A DNA stretch of 64,000 nucleotides, taken from positions 1-64,000 of the forward strand of contig NZ_SDHY01000001.1 in NCBI RefSeq assembly GCF_004118285.1, in the 5' to 3' direction. This DNA is from Aquirufa rosea (GTDB lineage: Bacteria > Bacteroidota > Bacteroidia > Cytophagales > Spirosomataceae). The translations under genes and the position numbers were made by a program. Below are positions 1 through 8,321 of the stretch, in pieces (within the stretch, counting starts at the first letter, position 1; each line of letters starts with the position of its first letter). The notes below the pieces were generated by a model. That model searched no databases. It was not told the DNA's origin and saw only the letters and a list, made by a program, of their open reading frames with translations.

Positions 1-82
1 TCGCTATTCTAATTAGCGCATAAATTCATGAAACCTATGTCAGACAAGCATCTGAGCCCCTTTTGAGATGGTACGGGGAAAG

Positions 83-114
83 AAAAAGCCCAGACCCCCT
101 TTATGGGGCTGGGC
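83..114 (-). terminator. Intrinsic terminator of the tmRNA gene
   Basis: Read on the minus strand, a GC-rich stem (GCCCAGCCCC with GGGGTCTGGGC) is followed by TTTTTC. It lies about 30 bases past the mature 3' end of the tmRNA, which fits a factor-independent terminator for it. Bases 1-82 beyond it hold nothing I can identify. Confidence 0.85.
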
Positions 115-144
115 GAATTACTTACTCGAAGTTCGAGTTGAAAG

Positions 145-513
145 TGGAGTCGGAGGGATTCGAACCCTCGTCCAAACCTAGCGAGCAATAGCTTTCTACA
201 CGTTTAGCTGTGATTCATTTTCGATTAACAGCGGGTTCACATCAGACCCAAACGGTTAACTTATCCTCTAGATACTAATAAGTCCGTAGAGAAATTCGAA
301 CTTATCGACTCTGCATGTCGACGCTCAGATACCCTCCTCGGCAGAGTTTGGAAGAGGCTGAACGATGGCAAATTGGTTAATCTCTGAGATTAAGCAGCCA
401 TGGCATACTGTGTATTGCCAGTTATAATTCGAAGGTTTTTTTAACAGGAAATGCCAACAACTCCCGACGTGCTTACTATCGACCGTCATAAGCTGTCAAA
501 ACCGGTCGACCCC
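145..513 (-). ncRNA. ssrA: tmRNA (transfer-messenger RNA), one-piece
   Basis: tmRNA rescues stalled ribosomes by acting as a tRNA and then as a short mRNA that adds a degradation tag. The 5' end GGGGTCG pairs with CGACTCC near the 3' end, including the conserved G3-U wobble, and a T-arm with GGTTCGAATCC is visible just inside. The discriminator A is at 145 and is followed by CTTT, so the terminal CCA is not encoded and must be added enzymatically. The tag frame runs from GGC at 419-417 to TAA at 392-390 and encodes GNTQYAMAA, preceded in the finished tag by the alanine carried by the tRNA part. The gene is one-piece, not permuted. It lies just downstream of, and parallel to, the Lrp-type gene but has its own promoter. 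Confidence 0.95.
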
Positions 514-526
514 AATAAATGGACTA

Positions 527-558
527 CAAAACTACAAAATAAAAGTCGCCTTTGTCAA
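527..558 (-). promoter_or_regulatory. Promoter of ssrA
   Basis: On the minus strand TTG (558-556, within TTGACA) is followed after 21 bp by TAGTTTTG (534-527), matching the Bacteroidota TTG/TAnnTTTG architecture. Transcription would start a few bases upstream of the mature tmRNA 5' end at 513. The -33 element overlaps the stop codon of the Lrp-family gene. Confidence 0.75.
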
Positions 559-1028
559 GGAATGGGTAATTCAGTGCTGTGTTTTATTTCATCCATCACA
601 AATAAACTGTTGATATGTGCTACGGTGGGAAGAACAGCTAGTTTTTCTTGATAAAAGCGGTTGTAGCTTTCTACATCCGCACTTACAACCAATAAGTAAT
701 AATCAAAGTTCCCTGAAACTAAATGGCAAGACAATACCTCAGGAAAAACTTGGATGGCTTGTTCAAATTCTTTGAAATTCTTACGATTTTGCTTTTCTAA
801 GGTTACTTGGCAATGCACCAATAAACCTAAATCCAGCATTTTTCTATTTAGAAGTCCTACATAAGACATGATGTAGCCATCTTTCTCTAGCCTTCGGATG
901 CGGTCATGAGTAGGAGATAGCGATAAATTGACTTGAACAGCTATATCTTTCAGTTTCTTTTGTCCATTTCCTTGTAGTATTTTTAAAATCTTTAAATCTA
1001 GTGCGTCTAAATTGAGTTTGGCTGCCAT
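555..1028 (-). CDS. Lrp/AsnC family transcriptional regulator
   Basis: DNA-binding regulator of the leucine-responsive family, which usually senses an amino acid. The N-terminal 50 residues form the AsnC-type winged helix-turn-helix (motif LDLKILKILQGNG, then a recognition helix around SLSPTHDRIRRLE), and the C-terminal half is the RAM ligand-binding and oligomerisation domain. I start it at the ATG at 1028 (157 residues, MAAKLNLDALD) because family members begin just before the first helix; an upstream in-frame start at 1061 would add 11 residues. It is divergent from alanine dehydrogenase, a common arrangement in which the Lrp-type protein controls ald. Inference: its effector is alanine or a related amino acid, and a 15 bp palindrome in front of ald is a candidate operator. 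Confidence 0.9.
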   Translation of the reverse strand: MAAKLNLDALDLKILKILQGNGQKKLKDIAVQVNLSLSPTHDRIRRLEKDGYIMSYVGLLNRKMLDLGLLVHCQVTLEKQNRKNFKEFEQAIQVFPEVLSCHLVSGNFDYYLLVVSADVESYNRFYQEKLAVLPTVAHINSLFVMDEIKHSTELPIP

Positions 1029-1150
1029 AATTTTTTCGGATTTAAGATTATACCTACTCAATTTATAGAATAAATTTCTAAATAATTTAATAATTCAGGA
1101 ATATTTCCTTTTTTATCGGGTATATGCATAAATATTTTTTGCGTTTTTTT

Positions 1151-1174
1151 TATATTTGTGAAGTATTATACTTC
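1151..1174 (+). promoter_or_regulatory. ald promoter -7 box and adjoining 15 bp palindrome
   Basis: TATATTTG at 1151-1158 matches the TAnnTTTG -7 element. Directly after it, 1160-1174 reads GAAGTA-TTA-TACTTC, a perfect 6 bp inverted repeat around a 3 bp centre. The length of 15 bp is that of Lrp-type sites, and its place over the start point suits repression by the divergent regulator. No good TTG -33 element is visible. Confidence 0.5.
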
Positions 1175-1183
1175 ATCAAAGGT

Positions 1184-1220
1184 AACGGCCAGCGAAATTT
1201 TTCGTTGGCCGTTCTTTTTT
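1184..1220 (+). terminator. Terminator-like hairpin in the ald leader
   Basis: A 14 bp stem (1184-1197 with 1200-1213, one G-U pair, 2-base loop) is followed by CTTTTTT. It looks like a factor-independent terminator on the plus strand, but there is no gene upstream on that strand; it lies between the ald promoter box and the ald start at 1245. It may act as an attenuator or end a short leader RNA. Confidence 0.65.
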
Positions 1221-1244
1221 CATCAAGCTATAAATCAAATTACT

Positions 1245-2330
1245 ATGATCATTGGCGTCCCTAAAGAAATTAAAAATCAAGAGTTTAGAGTTGGATTAAC
1301 TCCAGCGGGAGTCTTATCTCTGGTGGCACAAGGCCATCAAGTTTTCGTGCAAAGTCAGGCTGGTCTAGGATCTGGATTCTCCGATGAACAATATGTTCAA
1401 ACTGGTGCCCAAATTCTTCATGATGCTGCTTCTGTTTATTCTCAATCACAGATGATTGTGAAGGTGAAGGAACCCTTGGCGCAGGAATTTCCTCTCATTC
1501 AGCCAGGACAAATTTTATTTACCTATTTCCATTTCGCAGCCTCCAAGGAATTGACTCAGGCTATGCTAGATAGTAAGGCTATCTGTATTGCCTATGAAAC
1601 GGTTGAATTGGAGGATAGATCACTTCCATTATTAATTCCGATGTCGGAAGTAGCAGGAAGAATGTCTGTGCAGGTAGGTGCTTACTTCCTTGGAAAAGCC
1701 CAAGGTGGAAAGGGTAAGATGTTGGGAGGTGTTCCTGGCGTAAAACCAGCCAATGTTCTGATTTTAGGAGGTGGGGTAGTAGGAACACAGGCGGCTAAAA
1801 TGGCAGCTGGACTTGGGGCTAATGTAACTATTTTAGATACAAACCTCAGTCGATTACGCTATTTGGAGGATGTTTTACCTGCCAATGTGTCTACAAAATT
1901 CTCTACTCAATTAGCTATTCAAGAGGAAATAGTACAAGCAGATCTCATCATTGGTGCCGTTTTATTACCAGGTGCTAAGGCTCCGCATTTAATCAGAAGG
2001 GAGGATTTAAAGCGAATGAGTCCTGGTACTGTGTTGGTGGATGTGGCAGTGGATCAGGGCGGTTGCATGGAGACTTGTCGCCCAACTACCCATGAGGATC
2101 CTGTCTATGAAATCGATGGAATTCTTCATTATTGCGTTGCCAATATGCCTGGAGCTGTTCCACAGACTTCTACACTGGCTTTAACTCAGGCTACTTTGCC
2201 TTACATTCACCTAATAGCCAAGGAAGGATGGAGCGCTGCGTGTTCAGCTAATCAAGCGCTAGCTAAAGGCCTGACTATTTATGAAGGGAAACTACAAAGC
2301 CCAGGACTAGCGGTATTGTTCAATTTGTAA
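1245..2330 (+). CDS. ald: Alanine dehydrogenase
   Basis: NAD-dependent cytoplasmic enzyme that interconverts L-alanine and pyruvate plus ammonia. With the ATG at 1245 the protein has 361 residues, and the residues known to bind or act on substrate in the family fall at their standard numbers: Arg15, Lys75 (in VKVKEPL) and His96 (in TYFHFAAS). This agreement decides the start against the longer open frame reaching back to 1158, which would run through the leader hairpin. The NAD-binding Rossmann motif GGGVVGTQAA is at about residues 175-184. The stop codon directly abuts that of the convergent tolC-like gene. Regulation by the divergent Lrp-type protein is likely. Confidence 0.95.
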   Translation: MIIGVPKEIKNQEFRVGLTPAGVLSLVAQGHQVFVQSQAGLGSGFSDEQYVQTGAQILHDAASVYSQSQMIVKVKEPLAQEFPLIQPGQILFTYFHFAASKELTQAMLDSKAICIAYETVELEDRSLPLLIPMSEVAGRMSVQVGAYFLGKAQGGKGKMLGGVPGVKPANVLILGGGVVGTQAAKMAAGLGANVTILDTNLSRLRYLEDVLPANVSTKFSTQLAIQEEIVQADLIIGAVLLPGAKAPHLIRREDLKRMSPGTVLVDVAVDQGGCMETCRPTTHEDPVYEIDGILHYCVANMPGAVPQTSTLALTQATLPYIHLIAKEGWSAACSANQALAKGLTIYEGKLQSPGLAVLFNL

Positions 2331-3632
2331 TTACCAGATTTTGATTCCCTGTATTCTGTATAATTCCAACTGTTGTAAGTTTAATTGATAATCATATTGA
2401 GCTTGCATCAGTTGGGATTCTTCTAGAATAGTTTCCGCTTGATCCAGTTCTATTCTGCGAATTAGACCTTGTTTGAAACGTGTATTGGCTAAATCTAAGG
2501 CATATTGTGCTTGTGTAACCACTTCTTTTTGAGTTGAAGATTTCTTGAGATAGTTTTGGTAATTCAATTGTGCCTGTCTCCATTCAGTGCCTAATTTTTC
2601 TTGAGTATCTTCTAATTGTAGAGCTATTCGCTCTTTTTGAATCATTGCTAATTCCGTTTGATAAAATGCCCTTTTACCTGCATAAATAGGTATACTTAAT
2701 TTTAATCCTAACACACTATTAACTTTAAAGTCATCGGCAAAGGCCGGTGTTTCTCCATTAATTCGGGGAACATATCCGTTTTTCAAGCCCAAGGTAGCTA
2801 TTCCAGCCAAAGTGGGAGTATTTTCAGATTTAGCTAATTCAATGCTTTTATTGATGATGTCTTCTTGTGCCTTGATTTGAGTGATTTCTGGATTAGTAAA
2901 AGACTCAATCGGCTTTTCTTTTTGAACTTGCCAAACGGGAGGAATTTCCACCAAATAGGCTTCTGCATTCGCACCAAGAAGTGTGCTTAAGTAATCAACC
3001 ATGCGCGCTACCTGATTCTCAGACTCTAAAATCTTACTTTCTTGGTTGGCGATTTTAACCTGCTGACTGATTTTATCGTATTCAATAGCTTCACCCAAGG
3101 ATACTTGCTTTAAAATCACTTGTAAATTGTTTTCTAAGCGTTTTAGTTGTGATTTTTGAACTTGAATGGCCTTTCTGTTGAAAATAATTTGTTGGTATAA
3201 ATTGGCAATCTGAAATCCCAATTGAAATTCCTGTTGCTCTACTTGTGCCTGACTCAATTGCGTTTCTAATCGAGTTTTTTCAATCGCCATGGCATTTCTT
3301 CCCCAATCATATAAAACGTGATTTGCTACAAATTGAGAGTTATAGTTCATATTAGGCTGAAATTGCAGCGTGGAATTAGCCCCACCAAAATTGAAACTTG
3401 CCTTGGCTACAGGGTCAATCCTAGTTACACCAACTTCTGCTCCAATGATAGGCTTATTGTAAGATTCTTGAATTTGCGTCTTTACAAGACCCATTTTAAT
3501 TAAGTTTCTTTGTCCTTTCAAGGCTGGAGAATGTTGCAAAATGCCTTGAATTAATTCGGGTAGTCCTTTTGACTGCGCCCCTAGGGCATTGGCACATAGG
3601 CAATATGTCAGTAAAATGATGTATTTTTTCAT
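2331..3632 (-). CDS. tolC: TolC-family outer membrane efflux protein
   Basis: Outer-membrane channel component of a tripartite drug efflux pump. I choose the start at 3632 (433 residues) because it gives a clean signal peptide, MKKYIILLTYCLCANALGAQ; the frame extends 7 residues upstream into the preceding gene. The body is rich in Gln/Leu heptads typical of the two OEP repeats, for example around the NNLQVILKQVSLGEA and ANTRFKQGLIRRIELDQAE segments. It is the last gene of the emrA-emrB-tolC run, 4 bases after the emrB stop. Confidence 0.9.
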   Translation of the reverse strand: MKKYIILLTYCLCANALGAQSKGLPELIQGILQHSPALKGQRNLIKMGLVKTQIQESYNKPIIGAEVGVTRIDPVAKASFNFGGANSTLQFQPNMNYNSQFVANHVLYDWGRNAMAIEKTRLETQLSQAQVEQQEFQLGFQIANLYQQIIFNRKAIQVQKSQLKRLENNLQVILKQVSLGEAIEYDKISQQVKIANQESKILESENQVARMVDYLSTLLGANAEAYLVEIPPVWQVQKEKPIESFTNPEITQIKAQEDIINKSIELAKSENTPTLAGIATLGLKNGYVPRINGETPAFADDFKVNSVLGLKLSIPIYAGKRAFYQTELAMIQKERIALQLEDTQEKLGTEWRQAQLNYQNYLKKSSTQKEVVTQAQYALDLANTRFKQGLIRRIELDQAETILEESQLMQAQYDYQLNLQQLELYRIQGIKIW

Positions 3633-3636
3633 AATA

Positions 3637-5220
3637 TTAATGAGCCTCTTCACTGGCTTTCATGATTTTTTCTAATTCTTCTTTTGTTTTCTTAGGGGCG
3701 CGCAACAACCATAAAAATGGCAAAATGCACAAGAATACCACGGAAACTAGTCTAAAGGTATCAAGGTATGCTAAGTAATAGGCTTGTTTATTTACCATGG
3801 CATCTAATTGACGGTAAGCGGCCTCTCCACTCTTGACAAAATCCCCTGTTTTTTGAAGCATATTTTGTGTTAAGCCCTGTATCCTTTGTTGAAACCAAGG
3901 ATTTTCAGCTTGGATATTTGCTAGTAAATCCGTTCTATGCTGTGCAGCTCGGTGAGTTGCATAATTATTGGCTACAGCAATACCAAATGCCCCACCCAGT
4001 TGACGAATCATATTGCTTAAAGCAATACCAGCAGGATACTCAGAAGGTTTTAATCCGGCCACCGCTTGGTTGATCAGTGGCATTTGCAACATGGCCACGC
4101 CCATCATGCGGAGTAAGTGCATAGGAAAGAAATCCCAACGTCCCATTTCCGGCGTAGCTGAGCCTCCAATAAATCCAAACACCACAAAAATACAGATACC
4201 CACTCCCATGACAGGAATCGGTTTGCCACCCATAGACAGGTATTTGGCAATCATTGGGAATAAAAAGACCCCCAATAAAGTTGGATACATGAGAGATAGA
4301 CCTGTTTCAGTGGAACTCAATCCATTGATGCGCTGCACCATGATGGGATAAATAAAAACGGAGGTAAATAAACCAAATCCACTGACCAAGTTGAAAATGG
4401 TACTCATCGCAAACACCTTATTTTTGAAGATTTTCAAGTTAATTACAGGATGTTCTGTAGTTAACTCCCTCCATATAAAACCAATAAGTCCAACAGCACA
4501 AAGTCCTGCCATAGTATTGATGGTTCTGGATTCAAACCAGTTTTCAGATTCGCCTTTTTCCAGAATGTATTGTAAGTTGCCGATTCCAAGGGTAAGTAGC
4601 GCGATACCGATGTAATCAATCTCCATATTTTTCCGATTCTTACCTTCGCCTTCTTTTCGATCAATGAATACTATAGTCAATATGGTAGCTAAAATACAAA
4701 CTGGTATGTTAACATAGAAAATATCATTCCAAGCATAATTATCGACAAAATATCCTCCCAATACTGGTCCCAAGGAGGGCCCAAGAATGATACCCATCCC
4801 AAAAAAACCAGCCGCGATAGGTCTGTCTTCTACTTCAAATGCATCAAATAGAATGGCCTGAGAGGTGGAAAGAAGGGCACCACCACCAATTCCTTGGAAA
4901 AACCTCCAAAGAACTAATTCCCAAAGGCTTTCACTCATTCCACAAAAATAGGAGGCGATACCAAAGAGAATCATGGAGCCTAAATAATAGTTCTTTCTAC
5001 CAAAATATTCCCCTAGAAATCCAGTCATTGGGATGATAATTACATTGGCAATCGCGTAACTGGTGATAACCCAAGCAATGTCTTCAATGGTTGCACCTAG
5101 ATTTCCCGCTATTTGGTTAAGGGCCACATTAACTATTGTGGTATCCAATAACTCCATGACAGCGGCTGTAATCGTCGTTAATACGATGATGACTTTTGCG
5201 AATCCCTGAGGCTTTTGCAT
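3637..5220 (-). CDS. emrB: DHA2-family MFS multidrug transporter, EmrB-like
   Basis: Inner-membrane proton-driven drug exporter with 14 predicted membrane segments and 527 residues, the normal DHA2 size. The N-terminus has the family pattern LDTTIVNVALNQIAGNLG, a motif A-like FGRKNYYL loop, and antiporter motif C as GMGIILGPSLGPVLGG. It sits 5 bases after emrA and 4 before tolC, so the three subunits of an EmrAB-TolC pump are made together. The substrate cannot be read from sequence; hydrophobic toxins are usual for the family. Confidence 0.93.
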   Translation of the reverse strand: MQKPQGFAKVIIVLTTITAAVMELLDTTIVNVALNQIAGNLGATIEDIAWVITSYAIANVIIIPMTGFLGEYFGRKNYYLGSMILFGIASYFCGMSESLWELVLWRFFQGIGGGALLSTSQAILFDAFEVEDRPIAAGFFGMGIILGPSLGPVLGGYFVDNYAWNDIFYVNIPVCILATILTIVFIDRKEGEGKNRKNMEIDYIGIALLTLGIGNLQYILEKGESENWFESRTINTMAGLCAVGLIGFIWRELTTEHPVINLKIFKNKVFAMSTIFNLVSGFGLFTSVFIYPIMVQRINGLSSTETGLSLMYPTLLGVFLFPMIAKYLSMGGKPIPVMGVGICIFVVFGFIGGSATPEMGRWDFFPMHLLRMMGVAMLQMPLINQAVAGLKPSEYPAGIALSNMIRQLGGAFGIAVANNYATHRAAQHRTDLLANIQAENPWFQQRIQGLTQNMLQKTGDFVKSGEAAYRQLDAMVNKQAYYLAYLDTFRLVSVVFLCILPFLWLLRAPKKTKEELEKIMKASEEAH

Positions 5221-5225
5221 ACTAA

Positions 5226-6263
5226 TTATTTGAGTGGAGTCGATACTTCCAATGATAAACCTGCGCGTAATATATCCTTGTATTTGTTGGCTTCAAGGAT
5301 TTCAATTTTAACAGGGATACGCTGTGTAACTTTCACAAAGTTACCTGAGGAGTTATCGGGAGGTAAAAGTGTAGTCTTGGCACCCGTTGATTCAGATATG
5401 GACAAAATTCTTCCTTTCAAATTCACGTTTGGGTAGGCATCCATCTTAATTTCAGAGTTCATACCTACTTTTAATGATTTCACTTGGGTTTCTTTATAAT
5501 TAGCAACAATCCAATAACGACTGTCATCTATAATGGTCATCAAAGGCTGTGAAACCTGGATAAATTGGCCTGGCTCAACGGATTTTTTACCTATTTTTCC
5601 ATCGGCTGGAGCATAAATTTTACTATAACTAAGCTTTAATTTTTGTTGTTCTACTTTGATTTTCTTAAGCTTCAAAGCCACTTCAGCTTTGTGTAATGCT
5701 GCCTGTAAGATACCTATTTTGGATTGTGTACTGCTAAGTTCAGCTTTAGCTCCTTGAAATTTAACGGCTGCCTGCTCTGCTAAATCTTGACTATCAATTA
5801 ATTGTTGACGAGTTATCGCTTTCGCTAATTCTAATGCCGCATTTCTATTGACATCTCGATTATATTTATTCAACATTAACTCGGCTGATGTAACTGAACT
5901 ACGCTGAGCTTCAATACTCTTTTTTAAATTAGTTAAGTTGGCTCGTGCACTTTCTATATCCGATTGCGCCTGCTCCACATCTACTTGCATTTCCTCTAAT
6001 GCCAGTGCAGCTTCATCTGAATCTATTTCTAAAAGTAATTGACCTTTTTTAACCTGATCGTAGTCGTTTACATAAACCTGCTTCACAAATCCCGTCATTC
6101 TTGGAAGCACAGGGATAAAGTAGGCTTCTATTTGTGCATTGTCTGTGTCCTCGTGAGTAGTAGCGTAATGGTATTTCTTATAACCAAAAAAGCCTCCAAC
6201 TAATACAATGACTGCCAATATAATTTTGGGAAGTGGTGATTTAGATTTTTGTTGAGTAGACAT
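5226..6263 (-). CDS. emrA: HlyD/EmrA-family membrane fusion protein
   Basis: Periplasmic adaptor joining the EmrB-like transporter to the TolC-like channel. A single N-terminal membrane anchor (about residues 13-27, LAVIVLVGGFFGY) is followed by the barrel-lipoyl half-motif around DTDNAQIEAYFIPVLPRMTG, a long alpha-helical hairpin (about 85-200, many Ala/Gln/Glu) and the second lipoyl half and beta-barrel (YAPADGKIGKKSVEPGQFI). At 345 residues the length is typical of EmrA. It is first in the operon and divergent from the MarR gene. Confidence 0.93.
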   Translation of the reverse strand: MSTQQKSKSPLPKIILAVIVLVGGFFGYKKYHYATTHEDTDNAQIEAYFIPVLPRMTGFVKQVYVNDYDQVKKGQLLLEIDSDEAALALEEMQVDVEQAQSDIESARANLTNLKKSIEAQRSSVTSAELMLNKYNRDVNRNAALELAKAITRQQLIDSQDLAEQAAVKFQGAKAELSSTQSKIGILQAALHKAEVALKLKKIKVEQQKLKLSYSKIYAPADGKIGKKSVEPGQFIQVSQPLMTIIDDSRYWIVANYKETQVKSLKVGMNSEIKMDAYPNVNLKGRILSISESTGAKTTLLPPDNSSGNFVKVTQRIPVKIEILEANKYKDILRAGLSLEVSTPLK

Positions 6264-6282
6264 GATACGATCTTTAGTGTTG

Positions 6283-6348
6283 CAAAGTAAACAAGCATTC
6301 AGAATAAAGTCAAGTTGGTTGACTAATTATTTTATTTTTGTATTTTTG
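6283..6348. promoter_or_regulatory. Divergent emrA and marR promoters sharing one palindromic operator
   Basis: Plus strand (marR): TTG 6319-6321, 19 bp, TATTTTTG 6341-6348. Minus strand (emrA): TTG 6313-6311, 20 bp, a one-mismatch -7 box TTACTTTG 6290-6283. The palindrome AGTCAA-GTTGG-TTGACT at 6308-6324 has one arm over each -33 TTG, so a dimer bound there would block both genes. This fits autorepression by the MarR protein and its control of the pump. Confidence 0.7.
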
Positions 6349-6366
6349 CATATTGAAAAATTTAAT

Positions 6367-6867
6367 ATGGCCCAGAAGAACCTGCACGGTAATTCTAAAC
6401 CCGTTTTTTTATCAAGACTTTTGGTAAAATCTTACCGCATTGTTCAATCAATGAATGGGTCCTATTTAAGAAGTTTGGGATATGATAACTTCAAAATAGG
6501 GCACATCATGGTATTGATGAATCTTAATGAACAAGGAGTAACTACGACTGATTTGGCCAAAATAGCGAAGGTGAGTAAACAGGCGATGAGTAAATTGGTT
6601 AACGAGTTAGTTCAAGAAGGTTATTTGGTTTCTCGAAGTAATCCACAAGATTTACGTTCTTCTCTTTTATTTTGTACTGAGAAAGGTAATAAATTTTTGG
6701 AAGATTTGATGAAATCTAGAGCTTATTTGGCAGAGAAATTTACAGAAATACTGGGAAAAGAACGCCTAGAGCTCTTAAATGAGTTACTTGGAGAAATTGT
6801 AGAACACTATGATGAACTTGCCGTTAATTCCAATTTTAATGATTCAGTAGCGAGCACTAAATTATAA
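6367..6867 (+). CDS. MarR family transcriptional regulator
   Basis: Winged helix regulator of the MarR family, 166 residues from the ATG at 6367. The frame is open back to 6262, but that upstream part would cover the promoter and has no family similarity. The helix-turn-helix lies around TTTDLAKIAKVSKQAMSKLVNELVQ (about residues 58-82), followed by the wing with the conserved D-R pattern (NPQDLRSSLLF). Divergent from the efflux operon, so most likely its local repressor, released by a pump substrate. It ends 1 base before the convergent helicase stop. Confidence 0.92.
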   Translation: MAQKNLHGNSKPVFLSRLLVKSYRIVQSMNGSYLRSLGYDNFKIGHIMVLMNLNEQGVTTTDLAKIAKVSKQAMSKLVNELVQEGYLVSRSNPQDLRSSLLFCTEKGNKFLEDLMKSRAYLAEKFTEILGKERLELLNELLGEIVEHYDELAVNSNFNDSVASTKL

Positions 6868-6868
6868 T

Positions 6869-8302
6869 TTAGGCAAAAAAACGCTCATGAAAATTCACCA
6901 AAAATAGTTCATGTGTTGCACGTGTAATTGCAGTATATAACCAGCGAATGTACTCGGCATCAATCTGCTCTTCCTTTAAATAACCTTGATCGACAAAAAC
7001 GGCTTTCCATTGACCACCTTGCGATTTATGGCACGTCAGGGCATAGGCAAATTTTACTTGCAAGGCATTTAAATATGGGTCTTTTCTGATAGCTTCTGTT
7101 CGATCTTTCTTTTTCGTGATATGAGCATAGTCCTCACAAACAGAATCATACAATTTCTTATTTCCTTCTTTGCTCAATGCTGACTCGGCAGAATGAAGTG
7201 TATCCAATAGAATTTTAGCCTCTACCTCAGGATGGTTTTCATAATCGCAGAGACGTAAACTGACATTTAAAAATCGGAAACCATGCATTTCCTCCATTTT
7301 TTTGATCTTCATCACTTCCACAAAATCTCCATTGGCCAAAAAACCTGCAGGAGAATCCTCGTCTAGCCAATGGTAATTATTGCGAACAATCATTAATAAA
7401 TCACCGCTACTAATTTCATCCTCTTGATAGAGAATATTTCTGCGGACAAATTCATTGTATTGAACTGCGCTTTTATTGGATCTCGTAAGTAAAATAGTTT
7501 CCTCCTTCCCGAATTTTCGGTAGGCATATTGCATACCATCCTCCACCTTTTCGCCTGTCATTTTAAAGAAATCTTTGAATGACTTCGTATTGAATGAAAT
7601 TTGAGTGGACGACCTCCCCAACAATTCCCTGAGTTGGGTGGCATTGTATAGAATTCCGGAATGTATATCTTGACGCATCACATCTGTAAGTTCATGATCG
7701 GTCACCTCCATATGAAATTCATCTCGGATATATTTTTTGGAAAGGGCAGGAGATAGGCTTTTTCCAACCGGTGGTAATTGGGCAGTGTCCCCCACAAATA
7801 TCAATTTATTGCCGGTATGTCCATTTTCTGGATTAGTGAAAACGTATTCTATCAAATCCGTCAATAGACTATTACTTCCAAATTCGGATTCATCTGTGAT
7901 CATGGATGCCTCGTCCACAATGAAGACCGTACGGGTGGCGTAATTGTTCATTCGTTGGAACGTTAATGCTCCCGAATGTGGATTGCTGACTTGTCGATAA
8001 ATTTTTTTGTGAATCGTCAAAGCTTTCCTTTTAGCATAATTGGCCATCACTTTGGCAGCCCGGCCAGTAGGCGCCAATAATTGAGTGCGATATCCAAACT
8101 CAGATAGAATCTTGATTAAAGTGGATATGACGGTCGTTTTACCTGTTCCTGCATAGCCTTTGATAATAAAGGTCAAAGCGCCCCATTCATCTTGGTTGAT
8201 GATAAAGTCATTCAATTTCTGAAACAGTTGGCTTTGAGAAGGTGTAGGCTCAAAGGGAAATTTTTGGTGTAAGAGAAAAGAAGGACTTTTGGAAGGATTC
8301 AT
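6869..8302 (-). CDS. RecD-like superfamily 1 DNA helicase / AAA ATPase
   Basis: ATP-dependent DNA helicase related to RecD/Dda. Walker A is GYAGTGKTT at about residue 48, Walker B is VDEASMI near 134, and motif III-like sequence is FVGDTAQLPPVG. The C-terminal UvrD_C_2-type segment carries ALTCHKSQGGQWKAVFVD, with WLYTAITRA following, the usual SF1 motifs V and VI. At 477 residues it is a compact member without the RecB/RecC partners nearby, so a stand-alone role in repair or replication is more likely than a RecBCD subunit. It starts 19 bases after the pabC stop on the same strand. Confidence 0.88.
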   Translation of the reverse strand: MNPSKSPSFLLHQKFPFEPTPSQSQLFQKLNDFIINQDEWGALTFIIKGYAGTGKTTVISTLIKILSEFGYRTQLLAPTGRAAKVMANYAKRKALTIHKKIYRQVSNPHSGALTFQRMNNYATRTVFIVDEASMITDESEFGSNSLLTDLIEYVFTNPENGHTGNKLIFVGDTAQLPPVGKSLSPALSKKYIRDEFHMEVTDHELTDVMRQDIHSGILYNATQLRELLGRSSTQISFNTKSFKDFFKMTGEKVEDGMQYAYRKFGKEETILLTRSNKSAVQYNEFVRRNILYQEDEISSGDLLMIVRNNYHWLDEDSPAGFLANGDFVEVMKIKKMEEMHGFRFLNVSLRLCDYENHPEVEAKILLDTLHSAESALSKEGNKKLYDSVCEDYAHITKKKDRTEAIRKDPYLNALQVKFAYALTCHKSQGGQWKAVFVDQGYLKEEQIDAEYIRWLYTAITRATHELFLVNFHERFFA

Positions 8303-8321
8303 GTCTTAAAGAAGACACAAT

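Noticed and set aside
451-651. Plus-strand frame of 66 codons over the tmRNA and the Lrp gene end
   Set aside because: It is antisense to the tmRNA 5' part and its promoter, with no family resemblance.
1158-1244. N-terminal extension of Ald by 29 residues
   Set aside because: It would translate through the leader hairpin and would shift the standard Arg15, Lys75 and His96 numbering, which fits exactly with the ATG at 1245.
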